Shown here: positions 25,349 to 33,108 of the stretch, piece after piece
How the letters are laid out: each line of letters starts with the position of its first letter
How positions within the stretch are numbered: the stretch's first letter is position 1
Assembly: GCA_964347615.1 (NCBI GenBank)
Contig: CAYFZO010000009.1
Span: forward strand, 1-64,000
DNA: 64,000 nt
DNA from: CAYFZO01 sp964347615
GTDB taxonomy: Bacteria; Pseudomonadota; Gammaproteobacteria; Poriferisulfidales; Oxydemutatoraceae
Direction: 5' to 3'
Position numbers and translations under genes: made by a program
Notes under the pieces: generated by a model
Told to the model about the DNA's origin: nothing
Seen by the model: the letters and a program-made list of their open reading frames with translations, nothing else
Database searches by the model: none

Positions 25349-26230
25349 CTACCCAAGCCGCGGCTCGTCGAACCCCCGACGATGCTTCCTGCTTTCCAAC
25401 AAAAAAGGATGCCGCTTGCGGAAACCATGAGGAAGCAAAAATCTCAAGCGATAAAAGATTGCGCGGGCCAGCGAATGAAGCTTCGTCGGCTGCGCTACGA
25501 GGCTGGTAGCACGGTACGTGGGCATAACCCACGGCTTTCTCACGGCGAAAACATGAGGAGTGCCCCGGTACAATATCTCCATGTCTATCGTCCGATTGAC
25601 AATGTGGGGAACCAATTTCGATAAGAAGCGCCGGGCGCACGCCGGAGTGATGATGTACCCTATGGACGTCCAGTTACAACCGCCTTTCTTCCATTTTTGT
25701 AAAACCCTGACGTAATCATCGGAATAACCTTCGTAAAAGCCGATGCCGCCGGGCCACAGATGAAGAAGGTCCGCGGTCTCCGGCCACTCTATTCCGTCAA
25801 ATTCGATCTCAGGGTTTATCAAAGCATCGTCTTCCACAATCATGCAAACTTCGTCCTCGGAACGATGACGGCAATTTTTCCAAGCGTTGACATGTGAAAG
25901 CGCATTGGCAACGCGGCCTATTTCTACGGGTTCAGTAACCCAATCCGCTTGGCATAACAGAGGGTCGTACGTTCGTCTGAAATAATCTTGCTGACGCCTT
26001 TCCAGTCCGAATCGAAGCTTCAGCTTAGTCCAGCGGGACCGATCATCTATGATCAGATGCCGGTATTCGGAGCTCTCCGTCAGACCCATGAAATTCTTGT
26101 TGACTCCGACGTAAAAAACGGGCGGCGGACGCTTCGGCCAGTTTTCGAATTGCTTTTCGAATATCCTGCGTCGTCTCCTGCCCAGACGCGGCGGATTGAC
26201 GACAAAAATACAGGAGATGGGACGCTTCAT
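25349..26230 (-). CDS. Glycosyltransferase family 25-like protein
   Basis: 293 residues. N-terminal IFVVNPPRLGRR is the start of the Rossmann core. The family hallmarks are SHVNAWKNC and CMIVEDDALI, the latter carrying the acidic metal-binding pair, as in LPS beta-galactosyltransferase (LgtB/Lex2B-like) enzymes. Predicted to add a sugar to LPS or a related glycan. This is the intact version of the two deleted remnants upstream of the GT10 genes. Confidence 0.8.
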   Translation of the reverse strand: MKRPISCIFVVNPPRLGRRRRRIFEKQFENWPKRPPPVFYVGVNKNFMGLTESSEYRHLIIDDRSRWTKLKLRFGLERRQQDYFRRTYDPLLCQADWVTEPVEIGRVANALSHVNAWKNCRHRSEDEVCMIVEDDALINPEIEFDGIEWPETADLLHLWPGGIGFYEGYSDDYVRVLQKWKKGGCNWTSIGYIITPACARRFLSKLVPHIVNRTIDMEILYRGTPHVFAVRKPWVMPTYRATSLVAQPTKLHSLARAIFYRLRFLLPHGFRKRHPFLLESRKHRRGFDEPRLG

Positions 26231-26473
26231 AATCGCGGTATCTTACGCCGGGCGACGCAGCGAGGGCCTTGTCATAAATCGTTGCAGCGGCGTTGACCGC
26301 GGGACTGGATTTTTGCCCGGGCTTTCCCACGGTATCGCCCGCCGCATCAATATGTCCCATTGTATACTACGGCCTTGGCAGGCAAGCTGATTTTCAAACC
26401 CGGCGAAAATCGGGTGGTCACGGTGGACGGCGGCGAACCGGCGGGGCTGGGCGACCCATACAGTCAGATAACA

Positions 26474-26605
26474 GATGACGCTTCGTATGGCATAATTCGC
26501 GCCGCGTCGGTCTTTTCAAGGTGCTTTTTTCTTGTAGCACGTTATCGTGTTGCCCGCGACGGGTATACGGCCTCGCGGTTAGCGGCACACAACGGATGAG
26601 CAGCC
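26474..26605 (+). repeat. Leader repeat in front of GT77 gene 1
   Basis: About 130 bp, starting GATGACGCTTCGTATGG and ending GGATGAGCAGCC at the start codon, repeated with few changes at 27733-27863. It carries the ribosome-binding region and perhaps the promoter. The rest of the gap (26231-26473) has no recognised feature. Confidence 0.7.
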
Positions 26606-27409
26606 ATGAGCCTTAAAATCATAACCCTTTCCAATTTCAGCTACCGGGAAGTTGCGTTGAACTGGGTCAAGCACATCGAGAATCTTGGGATAAGAAACTA
26701 TGAAGTGGTCTGCGTGAATAAGCCGTGTTATGAATACCTGAGAGAGAAAGGAGCGAAAGTCAGCTTTCCAAAGAGAATCAGCCTTTTTAGGAAGGCTGAT
26801 GAGCCACGTTACAAAATTCGAAGACGCGCCGAGCGGTGGTTGTCTGCTTTTCGACTGACACAACATAAAAATAAAAAGTTGACAATACAATGGAAGTTGA
26901 TTTGGAAGTTGATGGTTACCCAGGATTTCTTGGCGGCCGGGCACGATGTAATACTTTCCGATACGGACGCGCTGTGGCTGAAAGACCCGGTCGAAGACCT
27001 GTTTTACAGCAACTCCAACGACGTCGTTGCGTCAACGGTGTGGGCGGATAATGCCTTTCCCCCGAAGTTCAGAGAAAAATACGGATATACGCTCTGCACG
27101 GGGTGGATAGGGTTCAGAAGCAACCCCAAAGCCATCGGTTTGCTCGGCCGAGTGATGGCCGAAGCCGAACGGCAGGGAGAAACAAGCGATCAAAGGGCGT
27201 TCAACAACTTCTTGATGAGCAGGAATCCGAGTATACGAAAATCCGATTTAGGCGACGTTTTTACTGCCGACGGCGTCAGGATTTTGGCTTTGAGAAAGAA
27301 ATTGGTTAAGAGAGGAAAGTATGTTCCGGAAACGTACGTTTGGCACCCTAACAGCGACAAGAATCCAAGAGCCAAAAAAAACTCTTTCGGGGACCGGTGG
27401 TTGCTGTAG
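26606..27409 (+). CDS. GT77-type nucleotide-diphospho-sugar transferase, copy 1
   Basis: 267 residues. The core AGHDVILSDTDALWLKDP carries the DXD metal and nucleotide-sugar site of the nucleotide-diphospho-sugar transferase (GT77-like) family, followed by CTGWIGFRSNPKAIGLL. Probably adds a sugar to a surface glycan. Residues 30-80 and the C-terminal 40 differ from copy 2; the centre is identical. First gene of a rightward pair. Confidence 0.75.
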   Translation: MSLKIITLSNFSYREVALNWVKHIENLGIRNYEVVCVNKPCYEYLREKGAKVSFPKRISLFRKADEPRYKIRRRAERWLSAFRLTQHKNKKLTIQWKLIWKLMVTQDFLAAGHDVILSDTDALWLKDPVEDLFYSNSNDVVASTVWADNAFPPKFREKYGYTLCTGWIGFRSNPKAIGLLGRVMAEAERQGETSDQRAFNNFLMSRNPSIRKSDLGDVFTADGVRILALRKKLVKRGKYVPETYVWHPNSDKNPRAKKNSFGDRWLL

Positions 27410-27732
27410 GGTTTTATCTCCGGTCTCCGGCTGCGGTGAACGGTTTCGGCCCTGCACGGCATCCGGTTTCTGCAATCCTCGATTAGGCGTGAACTGCTTC
27501 CCGAGTGCTGGTCGGTGCTCCGGTTATGACCGGCGAATCCATGCGTCCGCGTACGGTCGGGAAATCCTGCGGCAAAGTCAACGATTCGAATATCGGTTCA
27601 ACTTCAGCCTGCACCTGATGGTGATTTCGCCGGTGCACTCGCTTTTCGCCGTCGCTCTGGTTTCGTTGCCCGGGGGTGATGACGGGGCAGATACTCTCGG
27701 GCGTGTCGTCGCCGGTGACGGTCGGATACCGG

Positions 27733-27863
27733 ATGACGCTTCGTATGGCATAACTCGCGCCGCTTTGGTCTTTTCAAGGTGCTTTTTCTCTTGCAGCACG
27801 TATCGTGTTGCCCGCGATGGGTATACGGCCTCGCGGTTGGCGGCACACGACGGATGAGCAGCC
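27733..27863 (+). repeat. Leader repeat in front of GT77 gene 2
   Basis: Second copy of the 26474-26605 leader. The remaining 27410-27732 gap holds a sequence starting TTTTATCTCCGGTCTCCGG that recurs after copy 2 at 28676, so the duplicated unit includes both flanks. No further gene is recognised in it. Confidence 0.7.
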
Positions 27864-28673
27864 ATGAGCCTTAAAATCATAGCCCTTTCCAATTTCAGCT
27901 ACCGGGAAGTTGCGTTGAACTGGGTCAAGCACATCGAGAATCTTGGGATAGAAAACTATGAAGTGGTCTGCGTAGATACGCCGTGTTATGAATACCTGAG
28001 AGAGAACGGAGCGAAAGCCAGCCTTTCAAGGAGAATCAGCCTTTTTAGGAAAGCTGGTGAGCTACGCCGCAAAATTCAAATTCGAAGACTCACCGAACGG
28101 TGGTTGTCTGCTCTTCGACTGACACAACATAAAAGTAAAAAGTTGACAATACAATGGAAGTTGATTTGGAAGTTGATGGTTACCCAGGATTTCTTGGCGG
28201 CCGGGCACGATGTAATACTTTCCGATACGGACGCGCTGTGGCTGAAAGACCCGGTCGAAGACCTGTTTTACAGCAACTCCAACGACGTCGTTGCGTCAAC
28301 GGTGTGGGCGGATAATGCCTTTCCCCCGAAGTTCAGAGAAAAATACGGATATACGCTCTGCACGGGGTGGATAGGGTTCAGAAGCAACCCCAAAGCCATC
28401 GGTTTGCTCGGCCGAGTGATGGCCGAAGCCGAACGGCAGGGAGAAACAAGCGATCAAAGGGCGTTCAACAACTTCTTGATGAGCAGGAATCCGAGTATAC
28501 GAAAATCCGATTTAGGCGACGTTTTTACCGCCGACGGTGTCAGGATCTTGGCTTTGAGGCCGGAACTGGTCAAGAGAGGAGAGTATGTTCCGGAAACGTA
28601 CGTTTGGCATCCTGGGAGCCACAAGAATCCAGGAGCTAAAAAAGACTCTTTCGGGGACCGGTGGTTGCTGTAG
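27864..28673 (+). CDS. GT77-type nucleotide-diphospho-sugar transferase, copy 2
   Basis: 269 residues. Same catalytic core as copy 1 (VILSDTDALWLKDP). Differences are concentrated in residues 30-85 (for example SLSRRISLFRKAGELRRK, with a two-residue insertion) and near the end (RPELVKRGEYV, HPGSHKNPGAKKD). The tandem pair again shows an identical core with divergent edges. Confidence 0.75.
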   Translation: MSLKIIALSNFSYREVALNWVKHIENLGIENYEVVCVDTPCYEYLRENGAKASLSRRISLFRKAGELRRKIQIRRLTERWLSALRLTQHKSKKLTIQWKLIWKLMVTQDFLAAGHDVILSDTDALWLKDPVEDLFYSNSNDVVASTVWADNAFPPKFREKYGYTLCTGWIGFRSNPKAIGLLGRVMAEAERQGETSDQRAFNNFLMSRNPSIRKSDLGDVFTADGVRILALRPELVKRGEYVPETYVWHPGSHKNPGAKKDSFGDRWLL

Positions 28674-28729
28674 GGTTTTATCTCCGGTCTCCGGCTGCGG
28701 TGAACGGTTTCGGCAGCGGTGACTCACTT

Positions 28730-29047
28730 CGTTCCGAGATATCAAACCAATTTCGACCGACCGCTTTTACACACGATGTACGTGGACAAGCGGCTTGACG
28801 GCATTCAGACCGTGCAAACACTTTCACGTTTGATCGCCCGGCTCAGGGCAAGGAAGACACTTTCATCTTGGATTTTGTCAATGACGAAGATGACATCCGT
28901 AACTCTTTTCAGCCGTTCTACGAGCAGTCATCCATCGGCGCGCAAGCCGAGGTGTCGCAGCTCTACGAGTTGCGGACTAAGCTGGATGGATACCAAATTT
29001 ATTTATGAGAGTGAAGCAGAAGAGTTTTGCCGCGCTTTCTATAAATC
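28730..29047 (+). pseudogene. Type I restriction enzyme R subunit (hsdR) fragment
   Basis: Three frames together read an HsdR segment: FDRPLLHTMYVDKRLDG and VQTLSRL in one frame, then KEDTFILDFVNDEDDIRNSF and QLYELRTKLDGYQIY in another, then ESEAEEFCRAFYK back in the first. This is the conserved region after the helicase domain of HsdR. Two frameshifts and missing ends show it is dead. It runs straight into an IS-A remnant. Confidence 0.82.
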
Positions 29048-29251
29048 TTGTGCGCGAGGAGTTTTACTCTCAATACCAGGAGAGAGGTCGATTTGGCGTC
29101 GGTAATCAAGGGCTGGCCGAATACCGGCACCAATACAATCACTTCCGCCCGCACCGGGCGCCGGCTTTGAGCACTCCGATGGAGTATCTTGAGCGCCTCG
29201 GAACGGCTGTTTGAAAGGGAGTCTTTTGTCTCATTATGTCCTGAACCCGTA
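29048..29251 (+). mobile_element. IS-A right-hand fragment
   Basis: About 200 bp with the transposase C-terminus (LAEYRHQYNHFRPHRA, ALSTPMEYLERLG; one base missing near 29103 breaks the frame) and the right terminus CTGAACCCGTA. It ends 8 bp before the -35 box of the rpmH promoter and marks the right edge of the accessory island. Confidence 0.78.
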
Positions 29252-29258
29252 CAGCAGG

Positions 29259-29287
29259 TTGACTCCAAGGACAAAGCCGAGTATTTT
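29259..29287 (+). promoter_or_regulatory. Probable rpmH promoter
   Basis: TTGACT, 17 bp, TATTTT, about 50 bp before the rpmH start. The upstream edge is the IS-A end, so any activator or dnaA-linked control once located further upstream has been separated. Confidence 0.65.
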
Positions 29288-29338
29288 TGCGCCCCCGCCC
29301 GCCCGCGTGCCGTTGCACGCAACCGGTGCCGGAAGAAG

Positions 29339-29473
29339 ATGAAACGGACGTTCCAACCCAGCACGCTTAAGCGCAAACGCAAACACGGCTTCCGCGCCCG
29401 CATGCAGACGCGCGCCGGCCGAGCGATTCTCAATGCGCGTCGCAAGAAAGGCAGAAGAAAACTCACTCCCTAA
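29339..29473 (+). CDS. rpmH: 50S ribosomal protein L34
   Basis: 44 residues, MKRTFQPSTLKRKRKHGFR at the start and KKGRRKLTP at the end: the complete, highly conserved L34. A longer open frame exists upstream but is spurious. It begins the rpmH-rnpA-yidC-mnmE operon; dnaA, usually divergent or upstream here, is not in the window. Confidence 0.97.
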   Translation: MKRTFQPSTLKRKRKHGFRARMQTRAGRAILNARRKKGRRKLTP

Positions 29474-29583
29474 GTTCGCCCTAAGTTCAGATCACACGGG
29501 CGAGGGCTGTGAGGTGAGGCAATTCCTCCCGACCACGTCGCTCTTGCCCCGCCCCGACCGGCGGCAAACGACGAGACAGTCTT

Positions 29584-29946
29584 TTGCATGATTTCAGGGC
29601 CCGTTTTGGATGGGAACGCCGCCTGCACCGCAGCGTCGAATTTAAAGCCGTTTTCGCAGACAAGCGATGCCGCCCGATTCGCGCATCGGTGTTCAGCGTT
29701 TATCGCCGGCCCAACGACTGCGGGCACCCTCGGCTCGGCTTGGCGATCTCGCGGAAAGCGGCAAAAAAAGCGGTTGACAGGAACCGCATAAAACGAAGCA
29801 TCAGAGAAAGCTTCAGACGACAACGGCACGCTTTGCCCGACGTGGACTTCGTCGTTACCTGTTCCGGGCGAAGCGACGTGAAGACTCCTGGGGAAATGTC
29901 CGCGATACTGCTGCAAATCTGGCGCGAGGCGACTCGACGTGGCTAG
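29584..29946 (+). CDS. rnpA: Ribonuclease P protein component
   Basis: About 120 residues with a TTG start (the only in-frame start that gives the full N-terminus RLHRSVEFKAVF). The RNA-binding signature is RNRIKRSIRESFR. With the RNA subunit it matures tRNA 5' ends. It overlaps yidC by 8 bp; the yidD gene usually lying between the two is absent. Confidence 0.92.
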   Translation: MHDFRARFGWERRLHRSVEFKAVFADKRCRPIRASVFSVYRRPNDCGHPRLGLAISRKAAKKAVDRNRIKRSIRESFRRQRHALPDVDFVVTCSGRSDVKTPGEMSAILLQIWREATRRG

Positions 29947-31642
29947 CGCGCGCCTTTTCCTCTACGTCTCTCTGGCTTTTGTCTCGTTGCTGCTGTGGGA
30001 ACGCTGGCTTGAATGGAATCGTCCGCCGACGCCGGCGCCGCAGGCTGAACCCGCCGCCGTGCCCGACCCGCCCGCGCTCGGCGCGGACCCGGCCGCCGGA
30101 CGGATAAACAAGCCTGACGACGTCCCTCCGGCGGCGCAAGGCGACGCGCCTCGAGCACAAACGGCGCCCGACGCCCCCGAGCCGGCGGATTCATCGGTCC
30201 AGGGCGGGGTAACGGTTGAAACCGATCTGTTTTCCATCGAACTCGGTTTGCGCGGCGGCGACGTGCGTCGCGCGGACCTGAAACAGGTGCCGGTGGACGT
30301 CAACGACCCGAACACGCCGTTCCGCCTGCTCGACAACCGCAACGACGTCTATCTGGTGCAAACGGGGCTGCTGCACGATCACTTGCCGGGCGTCTCCGAC
30401 CCGGCGGGTCTCGCGCCGTCGCATCACGCGGACTACGTCAGCCTGCGCGAGCGCTACGAACTGTCCGACGAAGAAGATCTGATGCGCGTACCGCTAACGT
30501 GGCGCGGCAACGACGTCGAAGTCGAGAAAACCTATATCTTCCGCCGCGGCAGCTATCTGGTGGAAATCGAACACGCGGTGCGCAACCGCGGCTCACAAGC
30601 TTGGGTCGGGCGCCAATACGCGCAGCTGAGACGCGCTCCTCCGGCGGACGACGGCTCGCCGTTGCTCTACACGTTCACCGGCGCCGCTTACTACGACGGC
30701 AAATACAACAAAATCGCTTTCGACGAGATCGCCGAAGAACCGTTGTCGCAACCCATCACCGGCGGCTGGGCGGCGATGCTGCAACACTACTTCGTCAGTG
30801 CGCTGATTCCCGCTTCCGCAACGCAAAACGACTACTACACGAAAGCGGTGCGCGGCGTGGGGCGCACCGAATATCTCATCGGCATGCGTTCGGCGCCGGT
30901 GACGGTGGCTTCCGGCGACAGCGGGCGGTTTTCCGTCCACTTATACAGCGGGCCGAAAATCCAGCACGATCTTGAAACCATCTCTCCCGGCCTTGAGCTC
31001 ACGACCGACTACGGCATCTTCACGGTTATCTCGAAACCGCTGTTCTGGCTGCTGGACAAGATTCACTCGGTGCTCGGCAATTGGGGATGGGCGATCGTGG
31101 TGCTGACGCTGCTGATCAAGCTGGTGTTCTACAAGCTCTCGGAAGCCAGCTACCGCTCAATGGCGAAGATGCGCAAGTTCCAGCCGCAATTGATGACGCT
31201 GCGCGAGCGTTACAAGGACGACCGCCAACGCCTGAGCCAGGAGATGATGAATCTTTACCGCCAAGAAAAGGTCAATCCGCTCGGCGGCTGCCTGCCGATT
31301 CTCGTGCAGATCCCGGTGTTCATCGCGCTGTACTGGGTTCTGCTCGAAAGCGTCGAGCTGCGCCAAGCACCGTTCATATTGTGGATTCACGACCTGTCGA
31401 TACGCGATCCGTATTTCGTGTTGCCTCTGCTGATGGGCGCGACGATGCTCGTGCAGCACAAACTGAACCCGACGCCGCCTGACCCGATCCAAGCCAAGAT
31501 CATGATGGCGTTGCCGATCGTGTTCACTTTCTTCTTCGCGTTCTTCCCGTCGGGACTGGTGCTTTACTGGTTCGTCAACAACCTGCTCTCGATCGCCCAG
31601 CAGTGGGTAATCACCCGCCGGGTGCTGGAGAAGAAGGCCTGA
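29939..31642 (+). CDS. yidC: Membrane protein insertase YidC
   Basis: 567 residues, the proteobacterial length. N-terminal membrane anchor (LFLYVSLAFVSLLLW), a Pro/Ala-rich linker, the large periplasmic domain, then the conserved insertase core (WGWAIVVLTLLIKLVFY, PLGGCLPILVQIPVFIALYW). Inserts inner-membrane proteins with or without Sec. GTG start overlapping rnpA. Confidence 0.97.
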   Translation: MASARLFLYVSLAFVSLLLWERWLEWNRPPTPAPQAEPAAVPDPPALGADPAAGRINKPDDVPPAAQGDAPRAQTAPDAPEPADSSVQGGVTVETDLFSIELGLRGGDVRRADLKQVPVDVNDPNTPFRLLDNRNDVYLVQTGLLHDHLPGVSDPAGLAPSHHADYVSLRERYELSDEEDLMRVPLTWRGNDVEVEKTYIFRRGSYLVEIEHAVRNRGSQAWVGRQYAQLRRAPPADDGSPLLYTFTGAAYYDGKYNKIAFDEIAEEPLSQPITGGWAAMLQHYFVSALIPASATQNDYYTKAVRGVGRTEYLIGMRSAPVTVASGDSGRFSVHLYSGPKIQHDLETISPGLELTTDYGIFTVISKPLFWLLDKIHSVLGNWGWAIVVLTLLIKLVFYKLSEASYRSMAKMRKFQPQLMTLRERYKDDRQRLSQEMMNLYRQEKVNPLGGCLPILVQIPVFIALYWVLLESVELRQAPFILWIHDLSIRDPYFVLPLLMGATMLVQHKLNPTPPDPIQAKIMMALPIVFTFFFAFFPSGLVLYWFVNNLLSIAQQWVITRRVLEKKA

Positions 31643-31667
31643 GCGCACGCGCGTCTCCGCGAGACCC

Positions 31668-33008
31668 ATGATAGACGCCGGCGACACCATCGTCGCGATA
31701 GCCACCCCGCCGGGGCGTGGCGCAATCGGCGTCGTGCGCGTCAGCGGGCCGCAAACCGAGTGCATCGCGCGCGAGCTGCTTGGGCGCGTGCCGCCGCCGC
31801 GCCACGCGGGCTTCCGCCGCTTTCTCGACGGCGCCGGCGAAATAATCGATGAAGGCGTCGCATTGACGTTCAAAGCGCCCGCGAGCTTCACCGGGGAGGA
31901 CGTGCTCGAGCTCTACGCACACGGCAGTCCGGTGGTGCTCGATCAACTCGTCGCGCGCGTCACCGAGCTCGGCGCACGCCCGGCCGGGCCCGGAGAGTTC
32001 AGCCGCCGCGCGTTCCTGAACGGCAAGTACGACCTCGCACAGCTCGAAGCGGTCGCCGACCTGATCGCCAGCGCCAGCGTTGCGGCGGTGCGCTGCGCAC
32101 AACGTTCCCTGCAGGGAGAGTTCTCGTCGCAAGTGCGCACGATAGGCGATGAACTTGCCGAGCTGCGCGCGCACGTCGAAGCTTCCCTGGACTTTTCGGA
32201 TGAGGATATCGCCCCCGCGCAAAGCGACGAACTGGCCACGTCGTTGCGCGAAATGTCCGCGCGCATCGTCGAACTGCACCGGCGCACCCGCCGCGGTGCG
32301 GTGTTGCGCACCGGTGCCGAAATCGTCATCGCAGGTCAGCCGAACGTCGGCAAATCGAGCCTTCTGAACCGCCTGGCCGGACGCGAAGAAGCCATCGTCA
32401 GCGAGTTTGCGGGCACGACGCGCGACGTGCTCAAAAGCGACGTGCTGGTCGGGCAGGTGCCCGTGCGCGTCCTGGACACGGCGGGTTTGCGCACGGCGGG
32501 CGATGAGATCGAACAAGAGGGCGTACGCCGCGCGCGCGCCGCGTGCCGCCACGCCGACCTCGTGCTGCTGGTCGTGGATGCACGCGACGGCATGGGCGAA
32601 ATCGAAAAGCGCTTGGCGACGGAATTCGACAACGACGGCGTGCCATGGCTCGCGGTCCACAACAAGCAAGACTTGGTTTCCGGCGACGCTGCCGATGACG
32701 AAACCCGCGTGTCGGCCAAAACGGGCGCGGGGCTTGACGCGCTGGTCGAGCAAATCGCAGCCCGCTTGAGCGGAACCGACGCGGGCGACGCCGACGACGC
32801 GTTCATCGCCCGGCGGCGACATCTCACCGCGTTGGCCGAAGCCGAACGCGCAATCAAGGAAGCCGGCGAACGGCTTTCGGAAAACGCGCTTGAGCTGAGT
32901 GCCGAGAATCTGCGCAACGCACAGCAGGCACTGAGCGCAATTACCGGCGTACGCACGAACGAGGACCTGCTGGAAGATATTTTTTCCCGGTTCTGTATCG
33001 GCAAATGA
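31668..33008 (+). CDS. mnmE: tRNA uridine-5-carboxymethylaminomethyl modification GTPase
   Basis: 446 residues. N-terminal folate-binding domain (AIATPPGRGAIGVVRVSG), GTPase domain with the P-loop GQPNVGKSSLLN, FAGTTRDV and DTAGLR, and the C-terminal FCIGK whose Cys is essential. Works with MnmG on wobble uridines. Lies 25 bp after yidC. Confidence 0.97.
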   Translation: MIDAGDTIVAIATPPGRGAIGVVRVSGPQTECIARELLGRVPPPRHAGFRRFLDGAGEIIDEGVALTFKAPASFTGEDVLELYAHGSPVVLDQLVARVTELGARPAGPGEFSRRAFLNGKYDLAQLEAVADLIASASVAAVRCAQRSLQGEFSSQVRTIGDELAELRAHVEASLDFSDEDIAPAQSDELATSLREMSARIVELHRRTRRGAVLRTGAEIVIAGQPNVGKSSLLNRLAGREEAIVSEFAGTTRDVLKSDVLVGQVPVRVLDTAGLRTAGDEIEQEGVRRARAACRHADLVLLVVDARDGMGEIEKRLATEFDNDGVPWLAVHNKQDLVSGDAADDETRVSAKTGAGLDALVEQIAARLSGTDAGDADDAFIARRRHLTALAEAERAIKEAGERLSENALELSAENLRNAQQALSAITGVRTNEDLLEDIFSRFCIGK

Positions 33009-33108
33009 CGCGGCAGGCAACGCACGAACGAGGCCGCCGGGGTTCCGCGGCAACCCGGGACGCCCGCGGACAGGTGCTAGAATCCCGCCTCTTCAACGGA
33101 AATCAGCC

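Noticed and set aside
26043..26360. A 105-codon minus-strand frame upstream of GT25
   Set aside because: It overlaps the GT25 start in another frame and has no ribosome-binding site or recognisable motif.
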